A DNA stretch of 64,000 bases from Pleodorina starrii (taxonomy: Eukaryota > Chlorophyta > Chlorophyceae > Chlamydomonadales > Volvocaceae), in assembly GCA_030267565.1 (NCBI GenBank), contig BRXU01000045.1:74501-138500 (forward strand). Direction: 5' to 3'. A program made the translations under genes and the position numbers. The notes beneath the pieces are model-generated. The model saw nothing but the letters and a program-made list of their open reading frames with translations. It was not told the origin of the DNA and ran no database searches. This document shows positions 1-10,170 of the stretch, piece by piece (the stretch's first letter is position 1; each line of letters begins with the position of its first letter).

Positions 1-50
1 CGGCAAATGATTAACAGTAATCGAATAACAGCATTTGATTTTAGCCCTCG

Positions 51-104
51 AGATAAGATGAGATGAGATGAGACGACACGACACAACATGAGATGAGATG
101 AGAT
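51..104. repeat. GATGA pentanucleotide repeat
   Basis: Two short runs of the unit GATGA (about 58-70 and 89-103) are separated by a degenerate ACGACAC stretch. The run lies left of the last visible exon of the PDZ gene, probably in an intron of that gene. It is a simple sequence with no sign of function. Confidence 0.7.
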
Positions 105-203
105 TAACCGACACCGTAGCAGTGGAAAACCAGTCCCAACCAACCCATTCTGATCACGGACGAACTCCAACCGAACTACCAACCAAACCACCAACCGAAC
201 TAC

Positions 204-1927
204 CTGCAGGGTGCGCCCCGCCCCGGGCAGCTCCAGAAAGGATCCTGACTCATCCGGAGTGGTGGTACCGTTGAAACTGTACGGCAACTGCATGCCGTCC
301 CGCTCCCGGGTCGCCACGCCGGCCTGTGTGTGTATGAGTGTGTATGGGGGGGGAGGGGAGGGGAAACGGGGGTTTGTTGGGGTGCGACGAGGTGCTAGGG
401 GGGTGGCTGCTGCCCTGCCCGGCATAAAACCCGGCCCGGCGAGAACCGATACACCCCTCTCCATCCCACACAGGCACGCACACACCCCCTCGGACCCAAA
501 CACCCACCCATACACAAACCCCCACACCCCCTCCCCTCATCTACCTAAACCCCCTCATACACCGCCACCCTTCCCCGCATGTACTGCACCGCCCCCACCC
601 CTCTTTCCCCCCCCACCCCTCTCACCCCCACCACACACCCCACCCCACCCCGTCACATACACACGTACCTTTCCGCCGCAGTACCAAGCCGTCACCCCGC
701 CATGCCCTCCCCCTCCCCCTCCGCCGCTGCCGCCGCCGCCGTCACCGCCGACGCCGCCGCCTCCTCCGCCGCCGCGCCTGCCTCCGGTCCTCGCCGCCCG
801 CTCCAGAACCAACTTCACGTCCCCCATTCGGCTGTTGATCGCCCACCGAACCCGCCGTATGTCTCCCACGGGCCACATCTCATCTCCGAATACGGCGCTG
901 CAACTGCGGACCACGTCGCCGACCTGACCACATGGGGGGGGTGAGGAGGGGGAGGGGTGAGGGGGTAAAAGAAACCGGCGAGGAGGGTGAGGGGGGAGGG
1001 GGGAGGGAGGCGAGAGGTGAGGGAGGGGTGAGGGGTGAGGGGGGTGAGGGCCGACGAGCGATGGGAACGCAGCGGTGGAATGGGGGGTAGGAGGGGGAAG
1101 AGTGGTCATTGCGATGAATGTGGTGGTGAGGGGGGGTCGAGAGTGTTTGGGGAGGGAGGGACACGCAGAGGGGGCCCACTACCCCCACTGCCCCACTGCC
1201 CGACTGCACAACACCACACAACACAGGAGGCGGGGGCGGCGGGGGGGGGCAGGGGGCGGCCCTCAGCCGCCGCAAGCGACGCACAGCCACTGACCTGAAC
1301 CAACCTCCTCCTCCACGTCCCCCCTCCCCCCTCCCCCTCCCTCCCCTCATGTGTCAATACACACCTGTATGAGTCCACATTTGTGTGCTGGCGAGTTGGC
1401 CTGGATGTCTTGTACGACAACCTGGGGGTGGAGGTGGCGGGGCAGACCGGGGACCAGAAGATTCCGGGGGGGGAGGGGGCAAGAGCCGGGAGGGAGTCGG
1501 GATTTTGCGAGGTAAAGCACGGGGAGGGGGAGGAGGAGGAGGAGGAGGAGGAGGGGCAGGAGCAAGTGGGGGATAGGGCGAGGGAAGAAAGTAAAAGTGC
1601 GGCGCACGTCGCACGTGTGTGTTTTGTTTATGCCGTACCTGTCCGGTTTTCGGATCGGGCGCCAGAGTAAGGCCCACCGGCTTGGAGAGGACCACCTGCG
1701 CGGCACACAGGCAGAGGAGGGTGGTGGTGGTGGTGGTGGTGGCGGGGGTGGTTTGTTGCCCACATATCAATACGGATGCCGTTCCGTCGCACAGCCGTAC
1801 TCCACGTACTGTACTACATGTATTACATATTCTCTTTGCGCCGGCAACCGTGGCTCTCCCTCTTACCATGTACTCGCGCAGGTTTAGATCCAGCTCGCCC
1901 GGGTGGCGAAACACCGTCGACTCACTC
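204..1927 (-). CDS. PDZ-domain protein, partial at left edge
   Basis: Exons on the minus strand: 1867-1927 (tentative first visible), 1639-1695, 1365-1421, 669-923 and 204-323, all joining in phase 0. The joined protein has a PDZ fold: a carboxylate-binding loop in KPVGLTLAPD, then VVVQDIQANSPAHKCGLIQ (helix and 'GLI.VGD' strand) and VGDVVRSCSAVFGDEMWPVG, closing with GDVKLVLER. This arrangement resembles plant plastid PDZ proteins such as ZKT, so a plastid location is possible but not shown. After the PDZ comes a Gly-rich linker encoded by GGC/GGT repeats, then a segment starting AGVATRERDG. The C-terminus lies beyond base 1. The start codon is unresolved: the exon at 1867-1927 has no in-frame ATG that helps, and its acceptor CCCGCAG implies an upstream exon. 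An ATG near 2070 is out of frame. PDZ call firm, exact product not. Confidence 0.72.
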
Positions 1928-4157
1928 CTGCGGGTTTTTGAAGGTTTTTAGGGTTTCAATGCGTTTTCGGCGGGTTGGGTTGAGAAGCAGGCAGGGGTGC
2001 GCTTGTGTGTGCTGCTTGCAGCACCCCTTTGCACGGCGGCTGGAATCGAGCGACTGCGCTTCGGGAGGCATTTATTTAAAGTTCTAGACAAAATAAATTG
2101 GATGCGGTAACATCTTGCATGCGGCAGTGGCAGCGGCAGTGGCCGCGGCTGGGACAGTGGGGTGATGGGCGGGATGCGGCGGGATGTCAAATCCACGGCG
2201 CTGGCAGCGCAGCGGCCGGCTCCGGTCAAATGGAGGCAAAATGCGGCAAATGCAGGGCGTGAGGTGAGCCATGCGAGATTTCGACGGTGTGCCAAGTCTG
2301 CGGAGTATCGACAGGAAAGGCAAAAGGGCGCGCAATCCCCCCGGAACCCGAAACGACGGGACCCCAGGACGCCGAAAGGAGCCTCAGCCCGCCACGATAT
2401 GTGTTGTGATGTGTAATTTCCCAGCGGTACCAAGCCAGAGATCGGTGTTTCACGCCATTCTAACCTTGACGATGGCGCCGCAGCGCAGGAATGGGCTGGA
2501 CGAGCTGACCTCCATTCCGCTGGATACTTCCACTGCCGCAGGTGTGTTGCAGAGCTTTGGATTCCAGCAGGGCCAAGGATCCATGAGCTAGCACGTGGCG
2601 GCAATCGACTGGGTGGCGTTGCCGCATGCCCCGGGAGCGAGCGAGTATGCAGCATTTCCTAAATAACTGTACAGCCAAGACTATCGTAATGTTTTGGTCA
2701 TGCACTGTGGCTGGAATTTTTAATCCTCTGCAAGTTCCTCCGAAAGTAGACTTTCCGACGTCGACGAAGCCGCCCACTTCTCTGGACCAGCGCGCTACAC
2801 ACAGTGCGGCATCAAGTATGTTTAAAGAATAATTGGCTTGATGCAAGGCTCAAAGTGCGAAAGCCACCACAAAATAGCAACCGTGTACTGTACGGCGGTC
2901 GGGCGTGGCGCGTGGGGTAGGGTTGTGCGTTGTGGCACACTTCTGAGTTCTGACATGCCATAATGAGAACGATATCGGATTCTCCCTCTGCAACCACCGG
3001 TGCCCTACTGCTATAAGTTGTGCACCAAAAAAGTCAACCTGTCAGCAGTTGTCCGAGCTCTTCGCGTCGTCCATGGTTATCGAAGTGTTTCTGCCAACCG
3101 AGGACCGAGGCGCGCTCGTCCGCATGGAAGATCGTGAAAACTCCTGGACAGCGCCCGCCCGGACAAGGCCGTCGGCCAGGGAACATTTCTGACTTACTGC
3201 AACTCGAGCCTTCTGCGTTATGCCGTTCCCTGCTGGGAGTTACGTGCCCTTTCAACTCAGCAGCCTCTTGGGACGAGCGGGGCGAACTGAAATATTGGCC
3301 GAGGGCGCACCTGACTCGTCAGGGGTGGTCAAAACGAGGCCGAATCAAAACTTCTCCGAAGCCCGATGCGCAAACCAGTGCTTGGGCCTGGGTGGGGACT
3401 GGCGCTTGCTTATCCCTCATACAAGAAAGCGTAGGGGCTGGCAAACCGCCATTGCGGCTTCTCGCCCTCAATCCCCACCCCATCACCCGAAAGCATGCGC
3501 GCCATGCACGGTTACCGTCACCGTCACGCTCTGCACCAGTCAGCACCCGGGCCCAACCTTCAACCTTAACCCTCTGAAAAAACAACCCTCTTGTCCTCCA
3601 CTCCACATCGCTGTCAGTGCACACGAAGCCCCGCGGGCCCTATGGCCGGCTCCGGAAAAACCGTATCTTCCCCTCTCGGGCGGGGATCTGGGTAACAAAA
3701 AAAGAGACCGGTCTGGGGCCCCATATAAAACCACGCCATCACTACCATCACCATCACCATCACCATCACCACCGTCATCCGTCTCATCATCATCTTCATC
3801 ATTATGATCATCATCCTTCACGACCCATGGGTCGGTCGGTGGTTGTTCCGTGGGCATAACCTCCAACCTCCAACTACCAACTACCTACCTGCATCCCTCC
3901 ACGACTCCCACCTTCTCGGTGGCCCAGCTCCCATATCATCTCATCTCATCCGAACAGCGCTGACGCCGACGCTGACGCGATCCCGAAAACCCTAAATCCG
4001 AAAACCACTGCAACCCTACTTTTCGGCCGGCATCTGAACCCGGAACTGACACCGCGGCGCAGCTCCGAAACCACTAATGGAGAACACCGCACCTAACCCC
4101 GATCCATGCACCCCTCAACCACACCTCAACCACCCAGAACGTGTCCTGATCAAGACA
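1928..4157. other. Intergenic region, no gene recognised
   Basis: This 2.2 kb holds the upstream part of the PDZ gene and the 3' flank of the MPDU1 gene. Short open frames occur on both strands but show no family features, no splice-consistent continuation and no codon pattern like the neighbouring genes. A CAT/ATC simple repeat lies at 3732-3818. Confidence 0.5.
3732..3818. repeat. CAT/CAC trinucleotide microsatellite
   Basis: Runs of ATCACC and TCATCA repeat imperfectly over about 85 bases in the intergenic stretch between the MPDU1 and PDZ genes. The His-rich or Met-rich open frames across it are a by-product of the repeat. Confidence 0.8.
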
Positions 4158-6130
4158 TCAAGCCGCCGCCGGCAGTGGAACAGGCGGTGCACCGCCACCG
4201 CCGCCGCCGCCGTCGCTGCTCCCTCCCACGCCGCCTGGTATCGAGGGCCGTACCCCTGTCGTACCATTACCGTTGGCCCCAACCGCCGTCGTGAGGCCGG
4301 CGGGCTGCCCCCGCGCCTGCCCCGTGCCGCCCGTCGGCGGGTCTGTGGCAGCGACCGTTGCCGCGACGGTTGCAGCGGTTGGTGTGGTAGTTGTGACAGT
4401 TGTGTGGGCGGCATGCGTGCCGGGTGTCGCAACCGACTGGTACAACAGAATACCGTTGAGGATCAGTTGGGTGACGCAGCCGCCCATGATGATGGCGTCA
4501 CGCTGCAGTACAAACCAAAGAAACGGGAAGCGCCGTAGCGCCGAGAGCAACGACATTAGCGACCTTAAAAATCAGATCCAGAATCGTATCCATATCTCCC
4601 ATGTCCCAAAGTCCGTCTCTCTCGCCCCCTGAACCCCGTCCCCTCAATTGTCCCCTCACGTGCCCCACCCACTTAGAGCACTGCCGTACCCGCCACGTCC
4701 TCCATGAGAACACCCGTCAACGGCGGGTCAACACCCCGCGCCAACCACCCACACCTTCCCTTCCCCTCCCAACCCCAAACCCCCCAAAAACCCACCGTCA
4801 GCACTGCGGTGGTGAAGACCCGCACCAGGCAGCCCGCCACATTGAGGGCGCAGGTCAGGGGTGACAGCACCCCCGCATTGCCCCGCCGCAGGTTGAGCCA
4901 GATCTGGGGCAGTCGCGCACCCACCGCCATGATCACGATAGTGCTCACCTGCAGACCCGACAGAACCTGCGGGGGAGGAGGGGGCGGGGAGGGGGGGCGG
5001 GGAGGGGGGGCGGGGAGGGGAAGGGAAACGGGGGAAAAGGGGATAAGGAGATGAGAGGCGATGGCGGCAGGGCCGTGTCTGTGCTGTACTGTACTGTGCT
5101 GCATCATGCCATGCCGTGTCCGACTCCGTGTATGTCGTACCTCGATGGGGCAGGCGGGGCTGAACAGCCAGGCGCAGGCGGCGGCAAAGACGGCGGCGGC
5201 GCCGGCGACGACGGCCCCCGACAGCCGCAAGTGGCGGAAGATAAGGCCCACGATTATGACGTCCTGGATCCAGCACGCAAACACCTCGCCGTACGTGTTG
5301 AAGGCGTAACCCTGCGACCCGGAGACCCCGGGGGGAGACACACAAGAGGGGAGGGAGGGGTAGGAGTACGAAGGAGGAGTACGAAGGCGGCGTACGAAGG
5401 AGGAAGAGTACGAGAGAGCAGGTTTGGGTCTAGGTGCATTGTCAACAGCACAACAGAATACACGACATCGTACGGCACCCCCACGGTGCCGTACTGTGTA
5501 CGGCTTGTGTCGTACCTGCTGAATGTTATACGCCACGGAGACGGTGAAGCACGCCAGCTCCACCAGGTTTGAGGTGAGGGACAAACCCTCCGCGCTGCCC
5601 GTCTTGAGGATGAGTGCGATCTGGGGCACAGACCGGAAGAACGAACCCACCAGACACGCGTAACCCAGCACCACCGCAAACAAGTCAACCAGCGGCGAGG
5701 CAGCGGCGGTTGCGGTTGCGGCGGTTGCGGTTGCGGCGGCGGCGGCGGCGGTTGCGGCGGCAGCCGCGCAGCGGCGGCGAGGATGGCGGAGGAGACGGAG
5801 GCCTCCGGCCGTGGCGGCGGCGGTGTTGGCGGGGACGCGGTTTGATGGGGCTCCGCCTCCGCCGCAGGGGGAGGCTCCGCGGATCAGGGCTGATGCTGCT
5901 GCTGATGCTGACGTGGCCGACAACAAGGCCGAGGACCGCGGCAATAATGGGATTCGTTGCGGTAGGCGGCCGGCGTGGCTACAGCTGCTGCCGCTGCCGC
6001 TGGTGATGCAGGGGAGGAGGGCGGGGGCGTGAGGAAGCCCGGACGGCGGCGGATGATGAGGGGTGGATGGGGAGCGGAGAAGGCGGCGTGAGGGCGCTGC
6101 TGCTGCTGTTGGGGCGCTGGCGCTGGCCAT
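4158..6130 (-). CDS. MPDU1: MPDU1-like PQ-loop membrane protein
   Basis: Four minus-strand exons, 5516-6130, 5141-5311, 4796-4966 and 4158-4502, join in phase 0 to 433 residues. Two PQ-loop repeats are clear: FRSVPQIALILKTGSAEGLS (about residues 152-171) and ARLPQIWLNLRRGNAGVLS in exon 3, with hydrophobic helices between and after, and the family ending QLILNGILLYQ. Family proteins are ER membrane proteins needed for use of dolichol-linked mannose and glucose in N-glycan assembly. The core matches that family in length (about 240 residues) but carries an Ala/Ser/Pro-rich N-terminal extension of about 135 residues and a Thr/Gly/Pro-rich C-terminal tail of about 85. The extension could be a plastid or ER targeting region; a downstream start would leave no good Met before the first helix. 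Most of the Ala-Thr run is encoded by GCGGTT repeats at 5700-5765 on the plus strand. Confidence 0.85.
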
Positions 6131-6944
6131 GGTAACGACAAAGAGCTGTCTGGCGCGGCACTGCGAGACGCTGCTGTGGTGCTGCGGTGCCGGTCTCCGC
6201 TGCGGTGGTAGATCGCGCTCGGAGAAGGGTGTGCGGGAAACGAAAGAGAGAGAGAGAAAGAAAGTAATGTCTGGCGCTGTTTGATTCGGCTGACTGTGTG
6301 GGAGATTGAAGTCGAGGAGGATTTACGATGTCGAGATGGACGGGGACGTCACGAGAAAGGAGGGGGACCGATCACAGGCGCGCACGCGCGCGCGATCGTA
6401 AGCTGTCCGCCTGTGGCCAAAAGCGAGCAGCCACGCGCACGGAAGTTAAAGCTCTGGTGACTGTCAGCCCGTTTCCGTGAGATGATGTCGAAAAAGCGAA
6501 GCGTTGGCTGGCACAATCAAATCAAAAGGACTCGCAGGAGTGCATCGATAAGAACAATAAATGTTGCCGTAGGTAGCGCTATGCCTTCGGGGTACAGGCA
6601 GAGTCTTAGACTGGGCTTAACACCGGTGACGCCATCGTCGCAGCCTCAGCCGGCAATATGATCACCTGTCATCGCCTACACGCTAGGACTGCATAACAAC
6701 AAACAAGATAAGGAAATCAAGCAACAGGCTGCACACAACATTGGAAAACGCTCTTCCGAGGAGTCCAGTGATGTACGGTGGTGAGCGTTAGGGCCGTCGA
6801 TTAACGATTTTTTTTCCGGTGCATCCACCGACTCAGCCGTAATCGCTCACAGCAAGGCCATCAACCCCATCATTTCTGGTCGCACTTCCAATTTGACTTG
6901 TGCCCCAACCGTATCATACCAGGGGCAGACATCTGTTAGTCAGA
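6131..6944. promoter_or_regulatory. Shared upstream region of MPDU1 and the DUF952 gene
   Basis: The two genes start head to head, 814 bases apart, so both promoters must lie here. It is less GC-biased than its surroundings and has no convincing coding frame. No TATA box or other element could be assigned with confidence. Confidence 0.45.
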
Positions 6945-8333
6945 ATGGCGGAACAGGCGACTCCTGCCGCAGGCCTATATCACATGGTGCAAAAGGATCT
7001 TTGGATCTCAGCCAAGCGGTCCAAACAGCCCTACTTTCCGCCGACCTATGAGCAGGTGCGCGAGCTCGTTCGTGACATCTGCGTGCCCATTGGGAGCTTC
7101 CATCCAGTCGCGAGACCGCCCCAGGCCTCCTCCTCGCCCCCGAGCCCGTGTCGCTAGCGCAACCCGCCGCAACCTGCCCAGACTCACTGCGCGCGCGCTC
7201 CCGCGGCGCTCTCTTCGGCCCACCTGCGTCCCCCTCTCTTGGCCCGCCAGAGGCCAGACCCTCCGAATGACGAACTTTTCAGATGGCGAGAAATGCCCGT
7301 TGTAAATTGTAATGCAAACAACAAACAACCTCACACGTCAGGAACGACACCTCGGTACCAAACCCCCCCTCCCACCACCACTTCACATTCCGGGCCTACT
7401 CGTGCCTGGATGCACGACACGTACGGCGCTCGTCCAGGACGGTTTCATCCACCTAACCGCCGACCCGGGCTTCCTCCTGGGCATCGGCAACCACTTCTAC
7501 CGCGGCGTCCCCGGAGACTTTCTGTTGCTCGTCCTGGATCCAGCCAAGCTGACCGCCAAGGTACGGCAATGGATCGTACGACAGAGGTTGTACGGGGGGG
7601 CGGGAAGGCCGGGGCAACTTTGCATGTTTCGCCATCTCTTTCTCTCTCTCTCCCTCCTGCGGACAATACTGTCCACGAGTTCCCACTCCCTCGCTCCCAC
7701 TCTGTGCCCCATGTTCCCACTCTGTTCGCTCTCACTCCCACACAAGAGAGCTCTCTTTCGGCCAACACCAAACCCACCCGCCACCCCCTCAGGTGGTGTT
7801 CGAGCCCGCTGCGCCGGTGGGCAACAAGAGCTCGGAGGGACTCCTGGGGGAGGCGGGTTCCGCAGCCGGGACGGAGGGGACGACGGCGACAACGAAGGAG
7901 GCGGCGGGGGCGGCGGAGGCGGGGCCGCTCTTTCCGCACCTGGTGAGAGGGCTTTCCAGCGCTGTGTGTGTGCGGGTGGTGGTGGGGGGGGGTGCGGCGG
8001 GGGGCTGTGTGGTGGTGGTGGGGGTAGGCTGAGGTGGTGGTTGAGGGGCCACCGGGAAACACACACATACACACGGCCAATGACGACCGCCACAACGAAA
8101 CGAAACGGCGGACCGGAGCCCCCATCCCACCCCCACTGCTGCCCTCCTTGCCCCTGGACCCGCCGGCCGCCACCCCACAGTACGGCACCATCGACTACGA
8201 CGCCGTACAGTCCGAGCTGGCCATCCACCGCGACGCCGACGGCACGTTTGTCAGCATACCCGGCCTGCTGCCCCCAACCCCCGCAACAGCCGCCGCTAGC
8301 GATGGCGGTGTTGGTTCCGGAGCAGCCGTCTGA
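6945..8333 (+). CDS. DUF952 family protein
   Basis: Exons 6945-7055, 7438-7560, 7793-7942 and 8181-8333 join in phase 0 to 178 residues. The family landmarks appear in order: an N-terminal LYHMVQKDLW, then DGFIHLTADPGFLLGIGNHF (the conserved GFIH...T/S motif), FYRGVPGDFLLLVLDPAKL, VVFEPA, and LFPHLYGTIDYDAV. Proteins of this family are small, about 110-130 residues, widespread in bacteria and algae, and of unknown biochemical role. Here an Ala/Gly/Thr-rich insert of about 35 residues (KSSEGLLGEAG onwards) splits FEPA from FPHLYG, and there is a short Pro/Ala tail after the domain. The start MAEQATPAAG gives the expected short lead; no targeting peptide is obvious, so it is probably cytosolic. 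Intron 2 begins with GTACGGCA, a word shared by many introns in this window. Confidence 0.87.
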
Positions 8334-10170
8334 GTCGCGGATCCGGACGGGAACGAATCGAATGACACCCCAAAATGCATTTTCGGATGTCTCTCTCTCC
8401 CCAATACATACCCAGTTACCCACCCACGGACCACGGACCACCCGAATGAATTCGGTGCACTTTCATGCACCCACCTACACCCACGCCCACACTTTGATGT
8501 TTGGGAGCACCTGAAGACGTGGCGTTTTCTTTTCCAATGGCGCTGTTGGCTTTTAGCCGTTTTCCGGGTTTTTTCAACGTCATTTTCTCACAGAGTGTCG
8601 TACATGTCGTACACCATGATAGTGCCGCACATGTTGTACACATCGCCGCACCCCCCCTCCGTAAATCGATCGAAAGTGGCTTCTCGCCCGCATCCCTACC
8701 TCGGACACCAGGGGGCTCCGAAACCGACAAGAGGTCACGTACCCCCTCGCACGTTTGCACATGCCGTACATACTCACATGTGTACACACACGTATATGTG
8801 CAGGCGGGCGCGCGCAAAACGCCGAAAAGGGGGAGACAGGGATCAGGAGTGTCGCTTTTCGCGCGCGAGAGGGCGGGTGGGTGGGTGGGTGGGCAAGCGT
8901 CCCCTCAGCCCCCCCCCTGAGGGTCAACACGAGGTCTGGCCCCAAAGCGAGACGGCGGCCCTCCGCCCGAGGGAGCGCCAACCAACGTTCCTGCCAATCC
9001 AGATCCATCCAAAGATCCAAAGATTGTACATCCAACCAACCAACCAACCAGATCCCCAATGGCCCCGCCGCTGCGCCCGAATCCGATCCATCAGCGAGCA
9101 CAGGCTCGGACCTCCCCTCCCTCCCTCCAGGTGCCGAATCAGCGACTCGCACGCGTGCACACACACACACACACACAAACAGCCGCATCGTTTAGTCGCA
9201 GCCCCGACTCGGACACATGGCTGGAGGGCAGCGCAGGCGCCAGAGCCTGGGCCAGCACCCCCCCCATGCTGGGGGGGAGAGGTGAAGAGTGGCGCCAAGG
9301 GGGTGAGGGAGGGCGCGCAGGCCCGTGCCACGGCCGCTGCTGTGTGCTGCTGTTTGTGTGTGTTTGTGTGTGTTTGTATGTGTGTGTATGTGTGTGTATG
9401 TGTGTGGTGGGCGGGAGGGGGCCGGGGCTCACCTCAGTGTGACTCGCGCACGTCCCTCTTCCATCCTCCCCCGATGCCTCTGCCAGTCGGGTTGGGTCGG
9501 GTCTGGTCTGGTCTGCCCCTCCCCGACACCCCAAAAAACCCCAAAGCCCCAAAAAGGGCCCTTTCAAAGGCCGATACGTTACGACATGCCTTGCATGCAA
9601 CCCCCCCCCACCACCACCCCCCCGGGGGCACGCTCCATTATGCGCCCACCCCCACTTGCTAACATGGGTGATCGCGTTGTGACCCAAAGACCTCGCGTGG
9701 CCAAAGCCAAAGCCAGCACCCTCCCGGGCTCGCCTCCAGTGATGTCCCCCAAACCGACCCAAGCAGACATCAGCGGCAGTGGCGCTGCGGGATGTGTCCT
9801 CAGCCGCACTGTGCGCTCAGCTGTGCCGCCACCTTTGCGACGTGCAGCCCACCCGGGCAACGGTCAACATTCGTCTCAGTCGAATGCCGAATCCAGCGGC
9901 TCCGCTGCTGCTGCTGCTGCTGTCCACCCACCCCTGGACCTCCTACCCTTCCTTGTCGGGGCGGCTGTATCGGTAGCTGCTGCTTTCGCTGTTGCTGTTG
10001 CTACGTCTCCTTCGCGCACCGCAACTGCCTTTTCGCCATCCACCCCTCCATCCAGCCACCAGCCAGCCAGCCCGGCCCGCTCCGCTCTCCGACTCACCGC
10101 CCCTCAACCCCCCGTCAGCTCCCTGTCCCCCTCCAGCTGCCCTCCCTTTCTCCCCCTCCCTCTCCCCCTC
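8334..10170. other. Convergent 3' flank of the DUF952 and ADT genes
   Basis: About 1.8 kb between two stop codons on opposite strands, so it should hold both 3' untranslated regions. Open frames are low-complexity (His/Thr from CA repeats, Val/Cys from TG repeats) and none is credible. I found no TGTAA signal that could be assigned to either gene here. Confidence 0.5.
9351..9407. repeat. TG dinucleotide repeat
   Basis: A near-perfect TG run with occasional TT or TA interruptions over about 57 bases. A shorter CA run lies upstream at about 9160-9178, which could pair with it in single-stranded form. Confidence 0.85.

Noticed and set aside
211..927. A long Pro-rich plus-strand frame at the left end.
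   Set aside because: It is the complement of PDZ-gene exons 4-5 and their C-rich introns; the PDZ domain on the minus strand explains the sequence.
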